From a bacterium (GTDB lineage: Bacteria > Verrucomicrobiota > Verrucomicrobiae > Limisphaerales > J093): a stretch of DNA of 5,066 nucleotides. Of the stretch, positions 1 through 5,066 are shown piece after piece. The stretch covers positions 1-5,066 of the forward strand of contig JAKCAB010000720.1 of the NCBI GenBank assembly GCA_021839785.1, written 5' to 3'. Made by a program: the position numbers and the translations under genes. The notes under the pieces are model-generated. The model searched no databases. It was not told the origin of the DNA and saw only the letters and a program-made list of their open reading frames with translations. Position 1 is the first letter of the stretch. The number at the start of each line of letters is the position of its first letter.

Positions 1-1144
1 GACCACCGCGCGCGAGCCGGCGAATCTGGTCGTCCGTCAAGTGGTTCACCAGTTCGCTCAACTCCGGGTACTTGCCGAAAAAGTGCTTGCGCGTGTAGCT
101 GCCCGGCTCGACCGAGTACTTCTGGTACTCGCCGTCCACGGCTTCTTCCATGCGCTTCGCGAGCAGGCCCGATTTATCCGCGGCCAGCAACGGATCCCAT
201 TCGCTGCCCCAGATGACCTTGATCACGTTCCAGCCCGCGCCGCGGAAGGCGGCTTCGAGTTCCTGGATGATCTTGCCGTTGCCGCGCACCGGGCCGTCGA
301 GGCGCTGGAGGTTGCAGTTGACGACCCAGACCAGGTTGTCGAGGTGCTCGCGCGAGGCCAGGCTTAGCGATCCGAGCGTTTCCGGCTCGTCGCTTTCGCC
401 GTCGCCGACGAAGCACCAAACTTTCGGCTCTGGATCCTTGATGAAACCCCGCGCCTTCAGATAGCGGCTAAACCGCGCCTGGTAGATCGACATGATCGGG
501 CCGAGGCCCATCGACACGGTCGGAAACTGCCAGAAACCCGGCATCAGGTACGGATGGGGGTAAGACGAAAGCCCGCCGCCTTCGCTGAGTTCCTGCCGGA
601 AATTCGAGAGTTGCGTCTCGTTGAGACGGCGCTCGAGAAACGCGCGCGCATACACGCCTGGCGACGCGTGGCCCTGGAAATACACCAGGTCGGCCGGGTG
701 TCCGTTGCCGGCGCCGCGGAAAAAATGATTGAAGCCCACCTCGTACAAGGTCGCGCTCGAGGCGTAGGTCGAGATGTGGCCGCCGACGTTGGTGTGCGAA
801 TTGGCGCGCACCACCATCGCCATCGCGTTCCAGCGGATGAAACTCTTAATGCGCCGCTCGAGTTCCCGGTCGCCAGGCATGGCCGGCTGTTGCATCGGCG
901 GGATGGTGTTCAGGTACGGCGTGCTGATCGTCTGCGGCACCGGCAGGCCGGCCGCGCGCAAGCGCGAAAGCAGGTCCGTGACGAGGCGGCGACCCTGGGC
1001 GGGGTCGTGCTCGCGCAGCGTGAGTTCCAGGAGTTGGCCGTACGCCGCGAACCACGGCGCGCCCGGTGACGATTCCGGCGCGGCAGGCGCCGGGATTTGC
1101 GTAGGTTGTGTGCTCAACGATTTCAAGGTTTCGGAGTTAACCAC
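1..1144 (-). CDS. aceE: Pyruvate dehydrogenase E1 component, homodimeric type (AceE), N-terminal part, cut by the window edge
   Basis: AceE is the thiamine-diphosphate-dependent E1 of the cytoplasmic pyruvate dehydrogenase complex. It decarboxylates pyruvate and passes the acetyl group to the lipoyl domain of E2. The minus frame is open from an in-frame TAG at 1234-1232 to position 1, giving 381 residues of a protein usually near 890. Counting from GTG 1144, I see IRWNAM at 103-108, GGH at 121-123 (like the cofactor-site His106 of E. coli), [27 protein letters not shown], the thiamine motif GDGESDEPE from 247 with its closing NCN at 276-278, then [23 protein letters not shown] and HFFGKYPEL. 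These match E. coli AceE block by block. The start is uncertain. No ATG lies in frame upstream of the conserved part. GTG 1144, TTG 1126 and TTG 1117 are candidates, none with a Shine-Dalgarno, and GTG 1144 makes the N-terminus about 17 residues longer than in E. coli. The gene lies on the same strand as the upstream propeller gene after a 172-bp gap. Confidence 0.95.
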   Translation of the reverse strand, partial: MVNSETLKSLSTQPTQIPAPAAPESSPGAPWFAAYGQLLELTLREHDPAQGRRLVTDLLSRLRAAGLPVPQTISTPYLNTIPPMQQPAMPGDRELERRIKSFIRWNAMAMVVRANSHTNVGGHISTYASSATLYEVGFNHFFRGAGNGHPADLVYFQGHASPGVYARAFLERRLNETQLSNFRQELSEGGGLSSYPHPYLMPGFWQFPTVSMGLGPIMSIYQARFSRYLKARGFIKDPEPKVWCFVGDGESDEPETLGSLSLASREHLDNLVWVVNCNLQRLDGPVRGNGKIIQELEAAFRGAGWNVIKVIWGSEWDPLLAADKSGLLAKRMEEAVDGEYQKYSVEPGSYTRKHFFGKYPELSELVNHLTDDQIRRLARGG

Positions 1145-1316
1145 CAGTTGCGGCAGCCGCAGGTTGGCGCGCGGCGCGGCCGGTCCGGCCCGGTTTCCAT
1201 GCTTTTGCCGGGCCCGGTCAAAGTGCTTCCTCTAAGCCAGCCGCCACTCAATGCCAGACGAAAATAGCGTCACTCAAGCGGATGCGCCATTCGAGTCGAG
1301 CCGCGGGTCTGCGCCT

Positions 1317-2726
1317 TCAGTGGGCGGCCACGTCCAGGCACACCAGCCGGGTCAGGTCGCGCGCCAACAGCCGCCCGCCGGCCAGGGCCATCGGCCCCCA
1401 GGATTCGCGGCCTTTGAGCACCTGCGCCTGGGCGAGCACCTGACAGCGATCCGGCGAGGCGGCAATCAGCGTCAGCTTGCCGTTGTCGTTCAGGACGTAA
1501 AACAGGTCACCGGCGAGCAGGAAGGAACCGAGGCCGAAATTCGTGCCCGGCTCGGTCGTCCAGACGACCTTGCCGTCGAGGTCCAGACAGGTGAACCGCC
1601 CGTCCGGTCGCACGCCGAAGATATGGCCCGCGTGGAAAATCGGGGTTTGTTGCGTTGCGCCGAAGGTGTCGGCGTCGAGCCGGAAGACGGTCTTCGGAAC
1701 GATTTTCCCGCCGTCTTCGGCGAGTTGAAGCATCAGCGCCCCGGCGTTGTAGCCGCCGGAGAGGAAAATGCGCCCGTTTTCGAGCACCAGCGGCGACGGC
1801 ACGGTGGCGATGCTGATCTTCCAGTCCGGCGTGTCCCAAAGCAGCGCGCCGTCGGCGGCGGAAACGCCCACCACACCCAGGCTGGCGGGATAGACGTACT
1901 GGCGCTTGCCCGCGAACTCCGCGACCGCGATCGAGGCATGGGTCATTTTCCAGTCATTAGGATTCGGCGTCTTCCACACCGGCTTGCCGGTCGCGAGGTC
2001 CACCGCCAGCAAGAGCGCGTCCGGTCCGCCGGGCGCGAGGATGACGCGGTCGCCGTCGATGAGCGGGCATTGACCGGCGTACCACGGCGGCACCGTGGCG
2101 CCGAAATCGCGGACCAGGTCGAGCCCCCACTTGAGTTCACCGCTGGTCGCGTCGAGACAGACCACGTGGCATTTCGGCCCGATTCCGACCACGTACTTGT
2201 CGGTCACCGCCGGCGTGGTGCGGGACATGCCGTGGTTGCGCTTGACCGACACTGGGTAGGCGAACCGCCAGATTTCCTGGCCGTCCGCCAACGAAAGGCA
2301 GCGTAACGTGTCCAACTTCTGCTTCTGGTCGTAGTCGAAGAGATAGACGCGCCCGTTCAAAACGGCCGGGCCAGCATAGCCTTCCCCGAGATCGACGCCC
2401 CAGAGTTCCCGCGGACCACCGGCAGCCCAAGTTCGCGCCAACAGCACCGTTTCGGTGCTGGCGCCGGTGCGTGCGCTGCCGCGAAAGCCCGCCCAGGCGC
2501 CCGGCAGATTCGCCGCCTGGCCCGGGCCGCGGGTGAGCTTGCCGGCCAGCACGGGGTTGCTGCCCGCCGCCGCCGCGATCGTGGGGCGCTGATCCGCGCC
2601 GGGCAGACGCAGCGTCAGAGCAGTGCCTGGTCCGCGGGCGAGCCAGGCGGCCAAGGCGACCAGTCCCGCACCGGCCACGGCGGCGGGCGCGAAGCGCAGC
2701 CAATTCGATTGCAGCAGCGTTTGCAT
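1317..2726 (-). CDS. PQQ-binding-like (BamB-like) beta-propeller repeat protein with N-terminal membrane anchor or signal
   Basis: This is a 469-residue protein of the outer-membrane-assembly BamB / PQQ-binding-like propeller superfamily. Residues 10-30 form a hydrophobic Ala/Leu/Val helix after a short N-terminus with one Arg, so the rest is probably extracytoplasmic. There is no lipobox cysteine. W78 and FRG at 81-83 followed by G88 and S90 form the motif that opens many such proteins in Planctomycetota and Verrucomicrobiota. From about residue 117, seven or so blades follow with the pattern 'P.v..grvy......l.clD..tGe..W', for example GPAVLNGRVYLFDYD (119-133), VVCLDATSGELKW, LLAVDLATGKPVW, VVGVSAADGALLW and FTCLDLDGKVVW. 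I see no residues that prove PQQ binding or catalysis, so it may be a scaffold or binding protein. I chose ATG 2726 because the hydrophobic segment follows directly. The frame stays open to a TTG at 2798 that adds 24 unremarkable residues. The start overlaps the stop of the upstream ORF by one base (TGATG). Confidence 0.9.
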   Translation of the reverse strand: MQTLLQSNWLRFAPAAVAGAGLVALAAWLARGPGTALTLRLPGADQRPTIAAAAGSNPVLAGKLTRGPGQAANLPGAWAGFRGSARTGASTETVLLARTWAAGGPRELWGVDLGEGYAGPAVLNGRVYLFDYDQKQKLDTLRCLSLADGQEIWRFAYPVSVKRNHGMSRTTPAVTDKYVVGIGPKCHVVCLDATSGELKWGLDLVRDFGATVPPWYAGQCPLIDGDRVILAPGGPDALLLAVDLATGKPVWKTPNPNDWKMTHASIAVAEFAGKRQYVYPASLGVVGVSAADGALLWDTPDWKISIATVPSPLVLENGRIFLSGGYNAGALMLQLAEDGGKIVPKTVFRLDADTFGATQQTPIFHAGHIFGVRPDGRFTCLDLDGKVVWTTEPGTNFGLGSFLLAGDLFYVLNDNGKLTLIAASPDRCQVLAQAQVLKGRESWGPMALAGGRLLARDLTRLVCLDVAAH

Positions 2727-3556
2727 CAAACATGAGCGAACCGCGAGTGGATTCGCACGCGGCGCGAAGTTACCTGCCCGCCCCGGCGTGGGCAACAACA
2801 GGTCGCGCCGGACATCGTTCCGAGTTGACTCAAATTAAAGGTTATCGGGGCGGGGCGTCCGACGATGCGTTGACTCAGATTCGTGGTGGCGCAAGCCCCG
2901 ACCCTGAGCCTGTCTGCCCAACGCGCGGGCCGCGCTCGCCGGCCCGGCCGCACAAGTCGCGCCTCCCCGACGAGTTTTGCGCCCCCGGCGGATCCCTCGC
3001 AAAGCCGCCCGGCGGCTGTTGAACCGCCCCCTGCCCGCCACGCCGCCCCGGCGCTCCGGCCGAGGGGCGGCCGGGTGCTCCAGGCCGTCTGGCTGGCCAG
3101 CGAGCAGTTAGGTGGCGCAAGCGGCTCAAAGCCGTGCTGGCCGAAGGGCTCGATCCTTTCGAGCGGCGCGGGGCTTTGAAGGGGAAACGGCGGCGGGTCA
3201 GTCCCGCACAGAGCGACCGCCGCCGGCGCCCGGCCCGCTCCTCCGTCGCGCGGTGCCCACGCGCGGCGGACCGCCGCCCCGTTCGTGCGGATCACGTCGC
3301 GCACGGTCGTGTCGTTGATCGTGAGGCGGATGTCCTTGGCCAGATTGGCGAAGCCCAAAAGCGAGGCTTCCGTGGCCGTGCCGAGCGCCGTGCCCCCCGT
3401 GGTCGAGATCGTGAGGCTGACGTTGAGGATCAGGGCTTCGAGCCACTTTTGCTCCCGCTCGATACTGAGCGGGGTCATGGACAGGGCCGCCGCCGCCGCG
3501 TCGGCCATGGTGCCGGAGACCAGGGGATACCGGCGGGAAATGAGGCGATTATTCAT
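2726..3556 (-). CDS. Putative double-jelly-roll-type viral capsid protein, N-terminal region; the remainder of the ORF looks degenerate
   Basis: The ORF is open for 276 residues from ATG 3556, but it reads as two halves. Residues 1-95 look like real protein: a helical opening (RYPLVSGTMADAAAAALSMT), then alternating strand-like segments LILNVSLTIST (42-52) and DIRLTINDTTVRDVI (75-89). This resembles the first strands of double-jelly-roll major capsid proteins, where a 'l.l.gt.t...at...ll..Irl.in...vr' pattern recurs. I cannot confirm the fold by eye. After about residue 96 (position 3271) the product becomes Pro/Arg/Gly/Ala-rich and resembles translated non-coding DNA, and no other minus frame supplies a convincing continuation. 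The gene may be truncated, frameshifted or joined to host sequence. The full ORF length, 276, is close to that of small capsid proteins of this class, so an intact gene is not excluded. ATG 3556 is 29 bp after the small membrane gene. No Shine-Dalgarno is visible. An upstream start at 3613 would overlap that gene. Confidence 0.45.
   Translation of the reverse strand: MNNRLISRRYPLVSGTMADAAAAALSMTPLSIEREQKWLEALILNVSLTISTTGGTALGTATEASLLGFANLAKDIRLTINDTTVRDVIRTNGAAVRRAWAPRDGGAGRAPAAVALCGTDPPPFPLQSPAPLERIEPFGQHGFEPLAPPNCSLASQTAWSTRPPLGRSAGAAWRAGGGSTAAGRLCEGSAGGAKLVGEARLVRPGRRARPARWADRLRVGACATTNLSQRIVGRPAPITFNLSQLGTMSGATCCCPRRGGQVTSRRVRIHSRFAHV
2824..2881. repeat. Direct repeat of GTTGACTCARATT, two copies 45 bp apart
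   Basis: GTTGACTCAAATT at 2824-2836 recurs as GTTGACTCAGATT at 2869-2881, matching at 12 of 13 bases. The first copy sits in GAGTTGACTC (2822-2831), a short inverted repeat of GAGT/ACTC. The pair lies about 100-155 bp upstream of the propeller gene start, in the most AT-rich patch of the area, near where virus-like and host-like sequence seem to meet. It could be a pair of regulator sites for the propeller gene, part of an attachment site, or chance. Confidence 0.45.
3003..3179. other. Cluster of GC-rich hairpins inside the degenerate stretch
   Basis: Several perfect inverted repeats lie close together. These are AGCCGCC/GGCGGCT (3003-3009 and 3011-3017), CCGGCCG/CGGCCGG with a 5-base loop (3056-3074), CGGCT/AGCCG with loop CAA (3122-3134) and GCTCGA/TCGAGC with a 5-base loop (3148-3164). 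The last is enclosed by TCAAAGCC/GGCTTTGA (3126-3133 and 3172-3179), so the final two elements can form a nested stem or, alternatively, separate hairpins. None has the U-tract of a standard terminator. GC-rich DNA makes such repeats common by chance, so this may be a structured transcript, a replication or recombination site, or nothing. Confidence 0.3.
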
Positions 3557-3585
3557 GTGTTTCGGGGCGAGGGAGGCGTCTGGGC

Positions 3586-3681
3586 TTACAGACCCAGCCG
3601 GGGCGCGACCCACTTCGACCAGACGATGTTGGTCACGATGGAAATAACGGCGACAGTGAGGATGAACTTCGGCGAGGGCAT
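3586..3681 (-). CDS. Small single-pass membrane protein (31 aa), probable virion or viral membrane component
   Basis: A 31-residue ORF runs from ATG 3681 to TAA 3588-3586. After a short head (MPSPK) comes one uninterrupted hydrophobic segment, FILTVAVISIVTNIVW at residues 6-21, followed by SKWVAPRLGL with basic residues K23 and R28. It looks like a single transmembrane helix with charges on both sides. I do not recognise a family. Tiny one-helix proteins are frequent near the capsid and packaging-ATPase genes of tailless, membrane-containing dsDNA viruses, and this one lies 29 bp upstream of the capsid-like ORF on the same strand, which is the reason for the viral assignment. The frame is open upstream to a TTG at 3798, which would add 39 Pro/Arg-rich residues. 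The ATG is preferred because the helix follows at once. No Shine-Dalgarno is visible for either start. Confidence 0.6.
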   Translation of the reverse strand: MPSPKFILTVAVISIVTNIVWSKWVAPRLGL

Positions 3682-3824
3682 ACGGGCAGTTTTTCGTTCG
3701 GCGAACCTTCCGGGCCGTATCTCGGTTCCGGCCGCATCGGGCCTTTCCGGTTCGACGGGGGCAGCTTCGCGCGGATCAGGCGGCGGCCCAAGCGACAAGA
3801 CGCGACATTTTCTTGCCGGCCCGA

Positions 3825-3860
3825 TTGACAGTAAGAATCTTACCGGGTAAGAGTCTTACA
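3825..3860 (+). promoter_or_regulatory. vapBC promoter, predicted leaderless start
   Basis: A perfect TTGACA -35 box at 3825-3830 is followed after exactly 17 bp by TAAGAG at 3848-3853, a weak -10 box matching TATAAT at T1, A2 and A5. Seven bases downstream of the -10 lies A3860, the first base of the vapB ATG, so the transcript probably has no 5' leader. An in-frame TAA at 3848-3850 rules out a nearby longer vapB. The promoter is inferred from sequence only. Confidence 0.65.
3831..3859. promoter_or_regulatory. Twin palindromic operators of vapBC
   Basis: Two perfect 6-1-6 palindromes, GTAAGAATCTTAC (3831-3843) and GTAAGAGTCTTAC (3847-3859), differ only at the central base and are separated by CGG, so their centres are 16 bp (about one and a half helical turns) apart. 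The first fills the -35/-10 spacer and the second covers the -10 box to the base before the vapB start. AbrB-type antitoxins bind short palindromes as dimers and repress their own operon, so these are very probably VapB or VapBC sites that block RNA polymerase directly. Confidence 0.85.
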
Positions 3861-4084
3861 TGCGCTTGACCAGCAAAGGACAGGTGACGGTGCCGGTGCG
3901 CCTCCGGCGCCAGGCCGGCATCGGGCCGCAAGACACCGTGGAGTGGGAGGCGCGGCCGGAAGGCTTGCTGCTCCGCAAGGCCACCGAGACGCCCGGCCGG
4001 GGTCTCATTGACCAGATGCGCCGGGGCGGTCGGGTGAAAGGATCGACGGCCCACTGGTTGAAGCTCACGCGGGAGGCGACATGA
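3860..4084 (+). CDS. vapB: VapB antitoxin, AbrB/MazE (SpoVT-AbrB) family
   Basis: This 74-residue antitoxin neutralises the neighbouring PIN ribonuclease and represses its own operon. Residues 1-41 form the swapped-hairpin AbrB DNA-binding domain: RLTSKGQVTVPVRLRRQAGI with the family's SKGQvT.P core at 5-12 and basic residues R14, R16 and R17, then GPQDTVEW and GLLLRKA. Residues 46-72 (GRGLIDQMRRGGRVKG, then HWLKLTRE) are the flexible tail that in this family threads into the toxin active site, with Arg residues that can pair with its acidic pocket. The ATG is the only nearby start because an in-frame TAA lies 12 bp upstream. The start abuts the second operator palindrome without a leader. 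The stop overlaps the vapC start by four bases (ATGA), the usual coupling of such pairs. The gene runs opposite to its virus-like neighbours. Confidence 0.93.
   Translation: MRLTSKGQVTVPVRLRRQAGIGPQDTVEWEARPEGLLLRKATETPGRGLIDQMRRGGRVKGSTAHWLKLTREAT
4071..4076 (+). promoter_or_regulatory. Shine-Dalgarno of vapC
   Basis: GGGAGG lies within the end of vapB, four bases upstream of the vapC ATG at 4081. It contrasts with vapB, which seems to have no leader, and suggests that the two proteins are made at different translation rates from one mRNA. Confidence 0.6.
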
Positions 4085-4473
4085 TACTGGTCGATTCGAG
4101 CGTCATTCTCGACGTGGTCACCGAGGATCCCCAGTTCGGCGAGTGGAGCGCAGCGCAATTGTCCCAGTGGAGCGTCCGGATGCCGCTGGCGATCAATGCG
4201 ATTGTGTGGTCCGAAGTGTCCGCGCCGTTTGCCTCGCCCGAAGAGGTCGCTGCCAGGCTCGCTCGTTTCACGGTTCTGCCGATCCCCGTGGCGGCCGCGT
4301 TTTGGGCCGCCAAGGCGTTCCTGCGTTACCGCAAGACCGGCGGCAACAAGGTGCGCCCCTTGCCCGACTTCTTCATCGGCGCCCATGCCTACGTGGCGCA
4401 ACTGCCCTTGCTGACGCGCGACCCTCGCCGCGTGCGCCGGTACTTTCCAAGCGTGGAACTGGTCACGCCCTAG
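4081..4473 (+). CDS. vapC: VapC toxin, PIN-domain ribonuclease
   Basis: This is a 130-residue PIN-domain endoribonuclease. VapC toxins use a metal-dependent acidic pocket to cut RNA, often tRNA or rRNA, and stop translation when not held by VapB; the target here is unknown. The four conserved acids are present: D5 in MILVDSSVILDVV, E45 in NAIVWSEV, D96 in PDFFIGAHA and D114 in LLTRDP. The closing YFPSVELVTP is also typical of the subfamily paired with AbrB-type antitoxins. Length and active site are complete, so the toxin is probably functional. It is coupled to vapB by the ATGA overlap. Its TAG (4471-4473) shares the palindromic tetramer CTAG with the stop of the convergent ATPase gene, so the two coding regions overlap by four bases tail to tail. 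Confidence 0.95.
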   Translation: MILVDSSVILDVVTEDPQFGEWSAAQLSQWSVRMPLAINAIVWSEVSAPFASPEEVAARLARFTVLPIPVAAAFWAAKAFLRYRKTGGNKVRPLPDFFIGAHAYVAQLPLLTRDPRRVRRYFPSVELVTP

Positions 4474-5066
4474 AACACCCGCCCGGTCGCCAGCCCGCCG
4501 GTCTTGAGGTTGCGCGCCAGGTACTGCCCTGGGGCCAGGCCGCGCACCGCGGCCGGATCGAAGCCCACGGCTGCACACCAGTCCACCGCCCGCGGGTCCA
4601 TCTGTTGAAAGGTGACGACTTCCGTCGCCTGATTGCGCACCCGGTTGTGAACCAGGTTGGGCTGTTGCGCGATCGCCGCGAAGTCCAGCCCGTAGCGCCG
4701 CCCGGTTTCCAGCACGCAGGCCAGCTCGGGCGAGACGGTGTGCGTATCCGTCACCGCCTGGAGTTCGTCGCACGCGAAGAGCTTCCGGCCGCCGGTCTGC
4801 GTGGACAGGGTGAAGGCAAAGTCGAGGAAGAAGGCGAACGCCTCGGGCGTGGCGCCGGGGTACAGGCGCGCCGGATCGAAGACACACCAGCCGCGCCCGG
4901 CCGCGGCGGCGAGTTGCTCGAGCGTGGTGGCGGGGCGGAACTTCAGCCGGCCGGCAAACTCGCCTTCGTGGTCGAAGACGAACTTGAGCCGCGCCCGGCT
5001 GCCCAGCAGGTAGCGCGTCCAGTACTGCGTCTTGCCGCTGCCGGAGCAGCCGACGATCAGCACCTT
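4470..5066 (-). CDS. FtsK/HerA-superfamily DNA-packaging ATPase, probably viral, N-terminus beyond the window
   Basis: The visible 198 residues run to TAG 4472-4470. The frame is open to the right edge, so only a few N-terminal residues are probably missing. A start at the edge GTG (5063) is unlikely because the first strand would be clipped. Counting from the edge, I see KVLIV then Walker A GCSGSGKT (6-13), Walker B KLFACDE (95-101, D100/E101), GRRYG at 122-126 with a likely arginine finger, and FAAIAQQP (129-136), the sensor glutamine strand of HerA/FtsK proteins, followed by HNRVRNQATEVVTFQ. At about 200 residues with almost nothing outside the ATPase core, this matches the compact packaging ATPases of tailless membrane-containing viruses (PRD1, PM2 and relatives). 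Alternatives are a Zot-like protein of a filamentous phage or a plasmid-transfer ATPase. The adjacent one-helix protein and capsid-like ORF favour the tailless virus. The original downstream spacing is interrupted by vapBC. Confidence 0.8.
   Translation of the reverse strand, partial: KVLIVGCSGSGKTQYWTRYLLGSRARLKFVFDHEGEFAGRLKFRPATTLEQLAAAAGRGWCVFDPARLYPGATPEAFAFFLDFAFTLSTQTGGRKLFACDELQAVTDTHTVSPELACVLETGRRYGLDFAAIAQQPNLVHNRVRNQATEVVTFQQMDPRAVDWCAAVGFDPAAVRGLAPGQYLARNLKTGGLATGRVF

Noticed and set aside
554..1069. Plus-strand ORF of 171 codons opposite aceE
   Set aside because: The minus strand encodes unmistakable AceE here, and the plus product has no recognisable features.
1251..2306. Long plus-strand ORF (351 codons) opposite the propeller gene
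   Set aside because: It is a shadow of the GC-rich minus-strand gene. Its product is Arg/His/Gly/Val-rich without motifs, while the minus frame shows clear propeller repeats.
2137..2733. Minus-strand ORF starting at ATG 2733, seven bases before the propeller start
   Set aside because: It overlaps the propeller gene in another frame and gives an Arg/Ala/Gly-rich product without repeats or hydrophobic segments.
2834..2862. Minus-strand promoter for the propeller gene with TTTAAT as the -10 box
   Set aside because: TTTAAT (2839-2834) is a good -10 match, but at 16-18 bp spacing the upstream hexamer matches TTGACA poorly, so I did not list it.
3003..3017. Hairpin AGCCGCC/GGCGGCT followed on the minus strand by TTTG, as a possible terminator
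   Set aside because: The T-run is only three bases and the loop is too tight unless the stem is shortened. It is not a convincing intrinsic terminator.
3682..3798. N-terminal extension of the small membrane protein to TTG 3798
   Set aside because: The extra 39 residues are Pro/Arg/Glu-rich with no motif, TTG is a weak start, and the ATG at 3681 directly precedes the hydrophobic helix.
3134..3850. Plus-strand ORF of 238 codons ending at the vapBC promoter
   Set aside because: It is mostly antisense to the membrane and capsid-like genes, Arg-rich, and runs through the vapBC promoter. No domain is visible.
3856..4887. Minus-strand ORF of 343 codons spanning vapBC and part of the ATPase gene
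   Set aside because: It overlaps vapB and vapC on the other strand and the ATPase gene in another frame, all of which have conserved motifs. The product is typical low-complexity shadow sequence.

Overview
The window is GC-rich bacterial DNA of about two-thirds G+C. The best taxonomic hints are a homodimeric-type pyruvate dehydrogenase E1 next to a PQQ-binding-like beta-propeller protein with the 'W..FRG...G.S' N-terminal motif, which is especially common in the Planctomycetota/Verrucomicrobiota group. Verrucomicrobiota is my guess, but nothing here proves the phylum. Clear Shine-Dalgarno sequences are mostly absent, which also fits that group.

Layout. The minus strand carries, at positions 1-2726, host-like genes: the N-terminal 381 residues of AceE (1-1144, running off the left edge) and a beta-propeller protein (1317-2726). 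From about 2726 to 5066 the minus strand looks viral. In transcription order it has an FtsK/HerA-type packaging ATPase (5066-4470, lacking only its extreme N-terminus), a 31-residue one-helix membrane protein (3681-3586), and an ORF (3556-2726). The first ~95 residues of that ORF resemble the start of a double-jelly-roll capsid protein, and the rest looks degenerate. ATPase, tiny membrane protein and capsid-like protein in this order suggest a provirus, or its remnant, of the tailless membrane-containing PRD1/PM2-like lineage.

An intact vapBC toxin-antitoxin module (3860-4473, plus strand) sits inside the viral block in opposite orientation. Its control region is very compact. A consensus -35 box is followed by two perfect 13-bp palindromes 16 bp apart, one filling the promoter spacer and one covering the -10 box up to the base before the vapB ATG. 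The mRNA is predicted to be leaderless for vapB, while vapC has a Shine-Dalgarno and a 4-bp ATGA overlap. The palindromic tetramer CTAG at 4470-4473 supplies the stop codons of both vapC and the convergent ATPase gene.

The host/virus boundary probably lies at about 2730-3270. This stretch is rich in GC hairpins, has a direct repeat at 2824-2881, and shows no convincing conserved protein. No rRNA, tRNA, CRISPR array, insertion sequence or clear intrinsic terminator was seen.
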